From Epithemia pelagica (Eukaryota > Bacillariophyta > Bacillariophyceae > Surirellales > Surirellaceae): a stretch of 64,000 nt of DNA. A program made the position numbers and the translations under genes. Location of the stretch: contig OX337229.1 in the NCBI GenBank assembly GCA_946965045.2, positions 5,456,001 through 5,520,000 of the forward strand, given 5' to 3'. This document shows positions 30,975-40,918 of this stretch, piece by piece; within the stretch, counting starts at the first letter, position 1; each line of letters begins with the position of its first letter. The notes under the pieces were generated by a model. The model made no database searches. It saw only the letters and a program-made list of their open reading frames with translations, and had not been told where the DNA came from.

Positions 30975-33764
30975 ATGAGCAGAAAAAGAAGGATGGTGGA
31001 CGAGATGGGAGGAGATGCGGCGATGAATGGCGAGAAAGTTGGAGATGGGATGGAGATTGGTTTCGCCAAGGATAATTGTTACGTAGAAAGTGTTTCGCTT
31101 TGCAACTCGCAAAATGGAGTGGAGGAGCGAAAGATTTCTCGCTTGCAAGTAGGACAAGGCACGTGTCGTATTGGGTTGGCGAGTGGAGGAACGCCCTTTT
31201 GGTTTTGGGCCGTTTCCTCCCTGGGTCAGATATTGTGGATTGACACTCCACCGGAACGATTGGATAGCGGAGAAACGGGTTCGGAAGACTGGAGCAGGTT
31301 AGCGATAGCAAGAGAAGAAAGACTCACAAAAAACCGAGGGTCCAAGAAGGCCAGGGTATCATATGTCGTCCCACAATCCTGGGATAAGCGTGCTGATGTG
31401 GATCTTGTCTTTTTTGATGGAGGAATGGCGCCCGGTCCTGGGCACCCGGTTTGGAAGATGGGAGCGGTGAAAGTAGTTTGTTGGATCGGAGGAAGAAAAG
31501 GTGCGGGGCCGTTTGATAAGGCAAGATGGAATACGACTGTGTTGAGGCTGCCGCATGATGAGTTGGGCAGTGTGACGACTCAGGTGTCCATGATCCATGT
31601 GGCGGAGCGCAACGATGGAACCACCGGCCAACAGTTCGTTGATTGTTGGAGAAATTTTGTCGAGAGTGGTCTGAGGAAAACCACAATGAGTGGCGTTGTC
31701 GATTGTACGGTCCATGGGCGGCAATGTAAGACTCCACCACGATATGAACCAGGCGTTTACGGGAGAACTTTGATGGATCGAAAGTTGAATTGGAAGACGG
31801 ATCATGACCGGGAGCACGTTTTGCCCTGTGTATTTTCAAGAACTGATTGGGTACAAAGGAAGCTATCCCCACAAGAATTGGCAATAGCTCTTGATTTCCC
31901 TGCCGATTTGCACAAGCGAGCGACGGCTGAGGAACTGGGTTGTTGGATCCATGAACTGAAGGTTCCATTCAAGTGTCGAGTCCAAGTTGCTTTATCGCTA
32001 AGGTCATGGTTGAGAGAAGAGGAAGAAGAGGCAGACGATAGGAGGATGAAACGAGAAAGAGAGAAAGGAGGAGAGAGGATGGGCCACGAAACTCTCTACA
32101 GAAAAGGAGAAGAAGATTCCGAGGAGTTGCGAATGACGGAAACCGAAGCTTTGTTTTTGATTCCTGACAGCGATGAGGGAGTTGGATCTCTGAATGTAGA
32201 AGAGCGACGTGAGGATAGAAACCTCAAGGCAACGAAAGCGGACGACGCGGCCATTCCAACTTACCTTTGGGATGACCGGATTTGTGCCAAACTGGGGATT
32301 CAAGATGTGAAAAAACAAGCGCAATGTGTTAAAGCACTAGAGGTCATTCGTGGTGGTGCTCTCAGATATTGGAAGCGACTCGTATGTTCAGACTTCTGGC
32401 GTTGGTGGCGATACCAACGATTTGATGACGACTGTAGCAATGATCAGAGTCTAAAGGAACGGACAATCACCGCTGGATTGAGTGCTCTAGCCCACGCGTC
32501 GGAGGCGTCCTGGTGGGACTGGGACAAGGGATCGTCTCCTTTCTTCTGGAGAATCCCAGATGCTCAGTGGCTTCAAGAAATGCGGGATGGTGTCTCACCA
32601 ATGTGGATAGGAGACCCACCGGCATATAGAAGACGACAGAGAGCGAATCCAGATGAGAAGCAAAGAGCGTTTGAAACAAAGAAAATTACCAAGGTCCGAC
32701 GGCGTGGATACATTGCCCCAAGGAGTGGGATTAAATCACTTACAAGTTTCTTTTCGGTCCCCAAGGGCGAAAATGATATTTGCATGGTCTATGATGAGAC
32801 TAAGAGTGGACTCAATGATGCTTTATTCGCGCCTTGGTTTGGACTGGGGAATGTCACGTCAATGTTGAGGACGGTAGAATCAAAAACGTGGTCAGCCGAC
32901 AACGATTTCGGCGAAATGTTTTTGAATTTCTGGCTGCATCCCGATTTGAGGGCATACACGGGAATTGACATTACCGATTTATTCCCAGACAAACTTAAGG
33001 AGAAGTTTGGCCGTACGCGACTTTGGGAGGCATGGACACGTTGTGCAATGGGGCTAACTACATCACCTTACCAGGCCACCCAAAATGCACAACGTGTTAA
33101 ACGATTGATATTTGGAGACAGGTTAGATTCGTCAAATATCTTCGGTTGGGTGGATGTGCGTTTGAACTTACCAGGTGATGCGGATTATGATCCGAGTTTG
33201 CCTTGGATAAGTAAGATTCACGACAATGGTGATATTGCAGCCGACGTTCATCCATATGTGGATGATTTGAGAGAGACTGCTCCTTCAGAGGAGGAGGCAT
33301 GCTTGGCAGCAAGCAAGATGGCAAAGGGTGCGGCATTCTATGGACTGCAGGATGCGGCACGGAAAAGGCGTCCACCCAGTAAGACTCCTGGTGCCTGGGC
33401 TGGAGCCGTTGTAGGAACCGACAAAAAGGGACAGGTTTTTAAGACAGTCTCTCAGGAACGTTGGAAGAAAACAAGAGGTCACATTTCAACGTTGAGAAAG
33501 TGGGCCAAGACAGACCAGAAGATTGACCGAAAAGAGCTTGAGCGGGTGAGAGGATTCCTGGTGTATGTGTCGTTGACCTTTGAAACAATGGTGCCTTACC
33601 TGAAAGGAATCCATCACACACTAGAGTCTTGGCAAGACGATCGCGATGCCGATGGATGGCGACTGCCTGACAAAGATCGGCGAAAGCGGAAATATAGCGA
33701 GTTGGCTAATTCAAAGGGGCCCCCAGGGAAGTTGCTCAATCTCCAAGGTTCAAAAGCAATGTAG
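30975..33764 (+). CDS. DIRS-like reverse transcriptase ORF
   Basis: A 929-codon ORF from the ATG at 30975, 24 bp after ORF1. The N-terminal 550 residues are charged and unassigned. The reverse transcriptase follows: SFFSVPKGENDICMVYDETK, GLNDALFAPWFGL, the palm region with FGEMFLNFWLHPDLRAYTGI, MGLTTSPYQATQ, and the catalytic box HPYVDDLRETAPSEEE (YVDD). The RT thumb follows (LRKWAKTDQKIDRKELERVR, GFLVYVSLTFETMVPYLKGI). This block order and wording are those of DIRS-type elements from algae. The frame ends early: the expected continuation into RNase H is in another frame after a GGGGCCCCC run at about 33716-33726. Confidence 0.82.
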   Translation: MSRKRRMVDEMGGDAAMNGEKVGDGMEIGFAKDNCYVESVSLCNSQNGVEERKISRLQVGQGTCRIGLASGGTPFWFWAVSSLGQILWIDTPPERLDSGETGSEDWSRLAIAREERLTKNRGSKKARVSYVVPQSWDKRADVDLVFFDGGMAPGPGHPVWKMGAVKVVCWIGGRKGAGPFDKARWNTTVLRLPHDELGSVTTQVSMIHVAERNDGTTGQQFVDCWRNFVESGLRKTTMSGVVDCTVHGRQCKTPPRYEPGVYGRTLMDRKLNWKTDHDREHVLPCVFSRTDWVQRKLSPQELAIALDFPADLHKRATAEELGCWIHELKVPFKCRVQVALSLRSWLREEEEEADDRRMKREREKGGERMGHETLYRKGEEDSEELRMTETEALFLIPDSDEGVGSLNVEERREDRNLKATKADDAAIPTYLWDDRICAKLGIQDVKKQAQCVKALEVIRGGALRYWKRLVCSDFWRWWRYQRFDDDCSNDQSLKERTITAGLSALAHASEASWWDWDKGSSPFFWRIPDAQWLQEMRDGVSPMWIGDPPAYRRRQRANPDEKQRAFETKKITKVRRRGYIAPRSGIKSLTSFFSVPKGENDICMVYDETKSGLNDALFAPWFGLGNVTSMLRTVESKTWSADNDFGEMFLNFWLHPDLRAYTGIDITDLFPDKLKEKFGRTRLWEAWTRCAMGLTTSPYQATQNAQRVKRLIFGDRLDSSNIFGWVDVRLNLPGDADYDPSLPWISKIHDNGDIAADVHPYVDDLRETAPSEEEACLAASKMAKGAAFYGLQDAARKRRPPSKTPGAWAGAVVGTDKKGQVFKTVSQERWKKTRGHISTLRKWAKTDQKIDRKELERVRGFLVYVSLTFETMVPYLKGIHHTLESWQDDRDADGWRLPDKDRRKRKYSELANSKGPPGKLLNLQGSKAM

Positions 33765-34640
33765 CAGCGTTGTCTGAGCTGACAAAAGAGGAGACACCGC
33801 CAAAAATACAGGCTCGCCCGACCGCAGGAGCGAAGGTGGCGATTGTATTTGGAGACGCATCCGGAGAAGGGTTTGGCTCCTCACTGTGGATGTATGGCGC
33901 CAATACAGTAGAAACGGAGCATGGGCAGTGGACGAGAGAGTATGGCTCTCGCTCATCGAACTATCGCGAATTGTACAACCTTGTTCTCCGATTGGAAGCA
34001 TTGATTGAAGATGGCACAATTCCGAGAGGTGACGAAGTACTTGTCTTCACAGACAATTCGACGGCAGAATCAGCCTTTTACAAAGGAACTTCTTCTTCGC
34101 GGCTGCTGTTTGAGCTTGTACTTAGAACAAAACGTTTGGAAATGCTGGGCAAGGTATTTGTGCGGGTAATTTGGGTTGCAGGAACCCGAATGATTGAGCA
34201 AGGGACCGATGGCTTGTCCCGCGGAGATCTGATGACGGGCGTGATGGCAGGTGGGAACATGCTGATGTATGTACCGCTCAACAAGACGGCCGAAGAGAGA
34301 CAAGCAGGGCTGGTGGAATGGGCGAAAGGTGTTGCGCCAACAATGAACTGGAAAGAACTTGAAGCGAAGGATTGGCTTGACCGAGCTTTCGAGGATGATA
34401 ACTTCATATGGATGCCTCCTCCAGCCATTGCCGATGTTGCTGTGGATCAGTTGCGCGAAGCACGACACATCCGCACACGAACTGGTCATATATTTATCTG
34501 CCCTGCCTTGATGACAAACAGATGGAGAAAGAAATTGGGAAAAGTGGCGGATTGCGTTTTTACTGTCCCGGTCGGAAGTGAATTGTGGAGTAAATCTCAA
34601 CATGAACCGTTGATTGTTGCTTTTGTTTGTCCTTTTCTGC
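33765..34640 (+). pseudogene. DIRS-like RNase H segment (frame-displaced)
   Basis: Open in a different frame from the RT. RNase H residues can be followed: VFGDASGEGFGSSLW (first Asp), NYRELYNLVLRLEAL (Glu), VFTDNSTAESAFYKG (Asp) and GTDGLSRGDL (last Asp). The N-terminal extension and a downstream helical part (WKELEAKDWLDRAF) lead to the next module. The frame stays open to 34780, but after about 34640 the sense passes to another frame. Confidence 0.72.
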
Positions 34641-35438
34641 ACAGGCGTCCGTGGCAAGTCAAACAGGCTAAACCACTATTGGACCAAATGGACAGGGAAT
34701 TGCAGGGGCTGTGGACATCCGGTGCTTCCGCTGTGCGGGATTGTTTGTGCAAACTTTGGTTGTACAAGGGGGACGAGTAAGACGTGCGATGGTATTTGGC
34801 ATGCCAAATGTTATCGACAATTGATGGAAGACAAGTTCCCAGTATATGAACCGGGAGATCTTGACGATGCATTGTTGGATAATGAATTGAATTGTGAGAT
34901 GGTGGATGATGAGGCTAGATTTCAGGAGGCGAGAATCGGAGACCACTTGATGTGCACTTTTCAGTGCGATGACTACAGCTTCTTTAATTTGCAAGGCCGA
35001 TACCCCAATACGGCAAAGGAAGCAGACAAGTTGCTCTTGCTGTGTATCAGAAGAGCCACGTTGGATGCCTTTTGGGCAAGGGAGCAAGCAACGGTGGACA
35101 AGAATTGGAGGGAAATGAAGAGCTTGATTGCGACGGGCGAAGCCGTGGGGATGGAACGTCCCTTGCCACTGAGAGGTCCATGTCCACCAAGGGACGAACA
35201 GGGTCTCAATGTAGCCTGCTTGATGCTGATGAAGACGTTGAATCAAGGCCAAAATGCAAGGCATATTCAATTCGAATCGGCTCGCAAGGTTAGGTTGGTC
35301 GTCTCCAATTTCTATCATACTCTGCCAGGTGGAACAGGGCTCTCAACGGTTGGGCAAGGAGAAAGAGGTGGATTGTTTTTTAGTGCCAGTACTACCAACA
35401 GCCACTGGTATAAGAGATTCATGACCGGTTGCCATTGA
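34614..35438 (+). pseudogene. DIRS-like Cys-rich module and start of the tyrosine recombinase
   Basis: This frame starts with a Cys/His-rich stretch (CRGCGHPVLPLCGIVCANFG, then CTRGTSKTCDGIWHAKCYRQ) that could bind two zinc ions. A helical linker follows, and then the N-terminal core of the recombinase (KVRLVVSNFYHTLPGGTG, WYKRFMTGCH). A TGA at 35436-35438 interrupts it; the same frame goes on as the recombinase C-terminal part four bases later. Confidence 0.65.
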
Positions 35439-36191
35439 AGAATGGGGGATGTGTGGATTCCCGATCAGGCAACTACGGTGGATGAGATCAAGGCCGGTCT
35501 GGAAATCTTGGAGGAAGAATGGCAAGGTGGGGCAAAGGGTGCACGGAAATCAGAAATAGCGTTGACAGGAGCCTTGGTGATTGCTGGATTTGTTGCGGCG
35601 CTTCGAGGAGAGGCAATCCCACAGATTGACGTCGGACTCATGCGGAAGTATTGGCAGGAGGGTCTGGACTATCCGCGAAAGAGGCATGTCCCTGTGGCCC
35701 TTGCTGGAAGGTTTAAGCAGACGAATGGGACGCACAGAATTTACATCCACCCCTTAGCTGATGAAACTGCGTCGGGGATCAAGGTCCGGTTGTGGTTTGA
35801 AAGAGCAATACGATGCTTGAACGACAGCAAGATAGTCTCGGGTCCGATGTTTCGTGTCGTCAAAAGAAAGGGACAAATCGCTCGAGCATCAGTGGGGGAC
35901 TTGGATGTCCTGTTCCATGATTTATGGAAGCGGATTCAACACAGACGACCCCAGCTTATTTCTGAATCTACAAAGATAGAAGAAGTATACAGTGTGAGGA
36001 GATCGTTGAGACGAGGAGCGACGACAGAAGCCCAGAACAGGGCGATGCCCACAGAGGTGTTGGAGGCCAACAACAGGTGGAGGAAACACTTACGTGGAAG
36101 AGGCGTCTTGCCCAACATGTCAATGGTGGAGCGATACTCTGACGCTAAAGCGTCGGTTGAGACGTTGGTACGATTTTCAGAATTGATGTAA
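35439..36191 (+). pseudogene. DIRS-like tyrosine recombinase, catalytic half
   Basis: In frame with the preceding piece beyond its stop. Tyrosine-recombinase marks: first Arg in AGFVAALRGEAI, the box II region SVRRSLRRGATTEAQNRAMP with the second Arg, NNRWRKH at the His/Trp position, and the nucleophile Tyr in MSMVERYSDAKASV. This enzyme would join circular cDNA to target DNA, which is why DIRS elements need no integrase. It ends 10 residues after SVETLV with a normal stop. Confidence 0.78.
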
Positions 36192-36396
36192 GAAGTAACA
36201 AAAATGAAGTGGAGGAGAGGATACGGATGAAGATTGCAAAAAAGGAACGACCACACGGGGTGAAGACTCGACTGTACTACCTAGTGGTGCATGTCCAGGT
36301 CGCTTGTTGTCTGTCAGCTTGACTGTGGAAGAGGAGGAGGTTGTTCTCCGAGTTGGTTGCTTGGGGCTGGCACTCCACAGCAGCTGATTACTGTAC

Positions 36397-36433
36397 TAAC
36401 TCCAGATCAAGCTATAAAGTTAGTTCGTCTCAC
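36397..36433 (+). repeat. Left terminal inverted repeat of the recombinase unit
   Basis: Inverted copy of 40518-40554 with four mismatches in 37 bases. Begins TAACTCCAGATCAAGC. Confidence 0.85.
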
Positions 36434-36833
36434 ATTTTTATACTATAGTACGAATTTTATTGTACGACCGGGAAGTAGTAATTACCAAAAATTCGTGCGA
36501 ATCGCGCGAAACCGAGCGGGGCGAGCCAACCAAGGGGGAAGCGCACCACGAAAAGGAAACCAACGGAACGAGAAAGGAAACGAAACCAAACCAAGAACGA
36601 CCATGAGGATGTGCAGAAGACAAGGAAGAATAAGAAAGACTGTGTGAGAGTGGGAAATGCAACAATCAAACTGGGAAAATTCAAGACAGGTACTTACAGT
36701 AGTGACTACCGTGGACGAATGCTGACTGACTGTGGAACAAGAAACACAAAGATGAGAAAAACGAAGCACAAACAGAAACCAAGCAAGAAATGACTCACCA
36801 ATCAAACATCTACTCCATTCATGGCTATCCCAT

Positions 36834-39800
36834 TCATTCCACCTTTTCTTTGTTCTTCTTCTTCTTGTCCATATTGGACACAGAACGAGCCATGGTAGGT
36901 TGGGCCATGAACTGATATGGTTGTTGGGGCATCGTCGTTGCTGGCATCATTCCATTCATGGCCATCCCATTCATTCCACCTTGTGTCATCATGGGTTGCA
37001 TGGGTTGTTGCATGAAATTAAAGAATGGTTGTTGCGGCATGAACATTTGTTGTTGTTGTGGTGGTTGCACCATCATGGTGCTCGGTTGGTGGAACATCAT
37101 GCCAGGTTGTTGGATCATCATGCCAGGTTGTTGGATGATCATGCTCGGTTGCTGCATCATCATGCCAGGTTGTTGCATGGAGAACCCAAAAGATGGAGCA
37201 CCGAGGACAGCCTGTGGCTGAGCCTTCGGTTTTGGGGACACATCCGAAGCAAAAGAAGACGAAGATGGAGTACTTTTCGGAGGAGGAGGTGGCGGAGTTT
37301 GTTTTTTGTCCGCTTCGGGTTTGGATTCCTCGTCCACACTCAAATGACGTGCCACAGTAGGATTGGGTGGCGTCGTTGGTTCGCCTTGTTTCGTGGTTGG
37401 TGGTTCCGATGGTTCGGTGGCGTTGTTGTTGGTGGTCGACGATACACTACCAGCAGCTGACGACGCGGGAAGAGCAGGCATTTTTGAATCTGAAGGAAAT
37501 TAAAAGACAAGGTGAGAGACCAATCACAACAAACAGCAATCAAACATAAAACTTACCAGACTCGTCCCCATTGTACCAGTTCGCCTTGATTGCCTTTGCG
37601 AACGTCTTGGAGGTGAACTCCTGGTACTTGAAACTGGCACGATCCGTTGCGTGCCGGCCAAACTTGTTCACAACAAGTTGGGGAACGCCGGATTCGGCCA
37701 CGTTCGAAATTGCCGTGCGACGCCCAGTCCGGGAAGTAGCCTTCTGCCACTTTTCGTGTCCGCACCTCTTGTAGATGATCTTCGCGTTCTGATTCGCCCA
37801 ATTTTTGCCCAAGTGGCCAGACGGGCGCATTGGCAGAGGCGGGTTTTCTCCCAACTTGCGAGCCTTCTCGTACTCTTCCATCGCTGACTTGCTCCTGTCA
37901 GGAACCATTTTTGTCCCAGCCCACCACGTGTCTGTCGAAGGACGTGCTTTGCGTTCCTTGTCCGAGGCAATATTGAGAAAAAGTGGGCCATCCCAGTCGG
38001 GTGGCAAGGCGCGATTGATCCAGTGGCGCAAAACTTTGTACGTACTCCAATCGTCATCAGGGTTGTCGATAACGATATTCACGACCATCTCCTCCTCGTC
38101 ACGCAACGTGGGTTTCGCGAGCGAGAGAGTCGATGTCTTTTCTCGCTCGCACTCTTTCATCTTGTAGGCCGGCAGGCCTGCTAACTCTCCATACTCTTCC
38201 GGAAGGGCATCAATGTGTACAAGTTCTATTAGTTTAATACAAAGAGTCTGAACAGAAAACACGAGTGACACAGGTGAGATTCGTCCCAACAATCCAACAG
38301 AGAGTGTTAGCAATCGCATGCGACTTACTTCCATGCCGCGTCCGCCGAAATCACGGCTCATTTTGTACACAACGGTACGCAGGCAGTCATGTGGGTTCTT
38401 CTTCCAATCGAAGGGGGGATCCGCTTGCGTGCGGAGCATCTCCTCGTCTTTCACATTGACGAGTGCTTTGTTAGGACGACGGCCATAATCCGGGCGACGG
38501 TTGGCTTCCAATCTGAATTTTTCAACCAGTTGGGCCAAAAAAGATCCTTTGACAGATTGCATGTCGGGGACCGAATATTCGAGACCATTGCTTCGAAAAA
38601 TAGCTTGATGCAGCCTGGTTGGTAAATCTCACCTTTTTTTGTTTTGAGCGTAGGTATGAAGACTGACATCGCAAGGTTGAGTACATTCTCTTTCTCGGGA
38701 AGCTTCGTACCGCGAAGCATGAGAAAAAGACGAAGCGTGAACTTCTTCGGATTGGATGGATCCGGAAGAAGGTCCACCAAGATGTTCAGATCTTCGTGAT
38801 CCTTCAGAGAGGTAAGCAGTCTCTCGAAGGACCTGACCTTGTCCTTTTCGTATTGCTTGGTGTTCAAAGAGGAGTTTCTCAACTCTTTTGTGTTTGGTCC
38901 GAGAGCATTCTTGCTCAGTTGCGCGTACATCGACAGTGCTGCAAGGTCATTTGGATTCTCTCGAAGGCTTGGGATGGAATTCTCTGTGTCAGAGACCATC
39001 ATTATTTCGTTGGTTGCCTCGTCGACGACCAAATCTGTTCTTGTCGACGCCGCGATGGAAATCACACGGAGAGATGGCGACTTGAGATTCGAGGGAGGAA
39101 GCTGCGTCATCAAGGCACGGAGTGCAGTCGTGGGCCGACGGTATCCAAGGGGAATCAATGGCGGCAGATCATCATCGTCTTCCGTTGAGAGTGCAGCACT
39201 GTAACAAACAACAATCAACCAGTTAGATGTGACCCAACATCTACCTCTGCGACAGACAAACACAACAATACGATGCTTACCTGAGCGGAGGATCGGCTAA
39301 GGAAGGACCACCAGAGTTGGTTCGAGCGGCAACAGTGGAAGGTGGAGGTGGAAGAACTGGGTGCTGCTGAGGATCTCCATTTCGTGCCCTGAGAACGACC
39401 AAGGGAGTTAGCGAACCCAACAAACAAGCAAAAGAGCAACGAACAAAGCAACAAGCAAACAACTTACATCTCCAACGAGTTGGATTGTTGATGACTGGTG
39501 GTGGTGGTGGTGGAAGCCATGGTTTCCGGAGGGTGGCCCAAACTGGAATCACCACCAGGTCTTTGTTCCAATGGAGGGCGGCGTCTGAGAACGACACAAC
39601 AATCAACAAGTTAGCGAAGAATGACAAGGGTGCAACAATCAACAAACAGAAAGGAAGGCAACAACAAGCTTACCTTGGATCAGGTTGAATGGTGATGGTG
39701 ATGGAGGAAGGGATAGGAGCGACATCTTCCAATGCCGACGGTGGACGCTTCTTGCCCGTCATCGTCGTCGACGGTGGAGGTACGACGTTTTCCTTGTTCT

Positions 39801-40482
39801 CGACGGTGGTGGAGGTCGTAGCTGCCGCTCGGCGGCTCTGATTTCGGGTCACCATGATGATCTTCCTCTTGTTGCGGCTTTTCGATTCAACAATCCGAGG
39901 AAAAATGAAGAGTGAGACGATTCAAACGATCCGTTGGACCTGGGAACGCTAAGTGCGACCAGGAAGATTTGAACGCAAAAGGAAGACCGCAATGGCCGAA
40001 AATGGTCTTCCAGACCGTCAAACGGCCTCAAAAACACAGCAATCAAACAAAAAAACATACCATCGATACCCCCTTTCCAGCATCCATGGATCACTGGTCA
40101 AGCTATGCACTTCTACGTTCCGTAGAAACTCAAGATAGCTCTTTCGGTACAAACGACCCTTCCACTCCACAGCATTTGGGTCACTAAAGACAAACTCAAG
40201 ACTCCCTCCAGAGGAATCCGTGGAATCCGATGACTCTGAGTCCTCAGAATCATCATCAGTGGATTCATTGGTGAGATCTATGATCTCCTTGGTCAGATCT
40301 ACGACCTCCTCCATGGTCAAAGCAACAATCAATCTTCCAGATTCCGTGACACAAAAGAGGTCACCATGATCCGGTGCGCCTAAGTACGCCGCCCAACGCA
40401 TGGTTTGATAATACTTAGTATAAGTAACTTTTCTATTTATGAATCGATTTGTCGTACCATGATAAAAATGTTTATGCGACAT
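36834..40482 (-). CDS. Crypton-like tyrosine recombinase, seven predicted exons, one frameshift
   Basis: Predicted exons (5' to 3'): 40482-40061, 39877-39674, 39584-39468, 39388-39281, 39198-38329, 38247-37557, 37489-36834. Introns are GT-AG, about 70-185 bp, several with CTAAC branch-like sites. All joins keep frame except one lesion near 38590, and the exon sum (3068 nt) is one short of a codon multiple. Exon 1 is acidic with two SUMO-interaction-like motifs (EVVDLTKE, IIDLTNES). Exon 5 holds the DNA-binding region (YQPGCIKLFFEAM; FRLEANRRPDYGRRPNKALV) and the first catalytic Arg region (SRDFGGRGME). Exon 6 has box II: TSRTGRRTAISNVAESGVPQ, KFGRHATD and a candidate nucleophile Tyr in FKYQE. 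Exon 7 is a Met/Gln/Pro-rich tail with repeated QQPGMM units. The exon 1 join is least certain. Confidence 0.68.
37090..37185 (-). repeat. Tandem Met/Gln-coding repeat in the recombinase tail
   Basis: Near-identical units of about 24 bases code on the minus strand for repeated MMxQQPG/S. It is in-frame and expands the low-complexity tail. Confidence 0.75.
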
Positions 40483-40517
40483 GTCTAAGCGTGTGCTAGT
40501 TTGTTAAATCAACCCGG

Positions 40518-40554
40518 GTGAGACTCACTAACTTTATAGCTTGATCGGGAGTAA
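40518..40554 (-). repeat. Right terminal inverted repeat of the recombinase unit
   Basis: Inverted copy of 36397-36433; reads TTACTCCCGATCAAGC from the outside in. Confidence 0.85.
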
Positions 40555-40574
40555 GTTTCCTAATTCCCCATGTC

Positions 40575-40712
40575 TGGCCGTCCCTTCTCGTCGGGCGCCC
40601 TACTTGTCGGGAGAATTCCTCGTCGGGAACACTTCTCGTCGGGCATGCGCCCTCCTCGTCGTGTTCCCTCCTCGTCATTCTACCCTCCGCGCCGGGCGAC
40701 CCTCCTCAAAAG
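40575..40712. repeat. Degenerate minisatellite (CCTCGTCGGG-type units)
   Basis: Six or more degenerate units of about 12-25 bases share a (t/c)ctcgtcgg core between the recombinase unit and the pogo-like element. Confidence 0.6.
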
Positions 40713-40918
40713 GGACTACCGTATTTTCCGGATTCCTGGACCCCAGGAATGTACATGATTCAGGGCGGGGGGTCCAGTACTCCGGCATTTTTATTTTAAG
40801 ATTCCATATCGTAGTACTATTAACATCACAGTTCTTTTTCGCGCCTTTTCTGACCTCATCCGGATCGGAGGTAGGAGTCCTGCTGAGAACTCAATGTTGT
40901 TGGCATTTGTTGTTGACC

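Larger units (their letters stand above)
28506..36398 (+). mobile_element. DIRS-like tyrosine-recombinase retrotransposon, decayed
   Basis: The unit codes on the plus strand for a Gag-like protein, reverse transcriptase, RNase H, a Cys-rich module and a tyrosine recombinase, in that order. There is no integrase and there are no LTRs, which is the DIRS-order plan. The left edge (ggtcatcgttgg at 28506) and right edge (ctgtacta at 36398) are set by a second copy at 43307-43511, where these two ends are joined with the middle missing. At least six frame-breaking lesions are visible, so this copy is dead. Confidence 0.78.
36397..40554 (-). mobile_element. TIR-bounded Crypton-like tyrosine-recombinase unit
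   Basis: 37-bp inverted repeats at 36397-36433 and 40518-40554 match at 33 positions (core GATCAAGCTATAAAGTTAGT). They tightly bracket one minus-strand, multi-exon gene for a tyrosine recombinase; its start codon is 36 bp inside the right repeat and its stop about 400 bp inside the left repeat. I see no certain target duplication. Cryptons (including the stramenopile CryptonS group) are described as lacking terminal inverted repeats, so either this is an unusual Crypton relative, or two copies of a short repeat happen to flank it. The left repeat directly abuts the end of the DIRS-like element. Confidence 0.6.

Noticed and set aside
36434-36833. An extra coding exon downstream of the recombinase stop
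   Set aside because: GT-AG-like sites are present, but the frame closes at 36834 and nothing beyond resembles protein; more likely a 3' UTR with possible introns.
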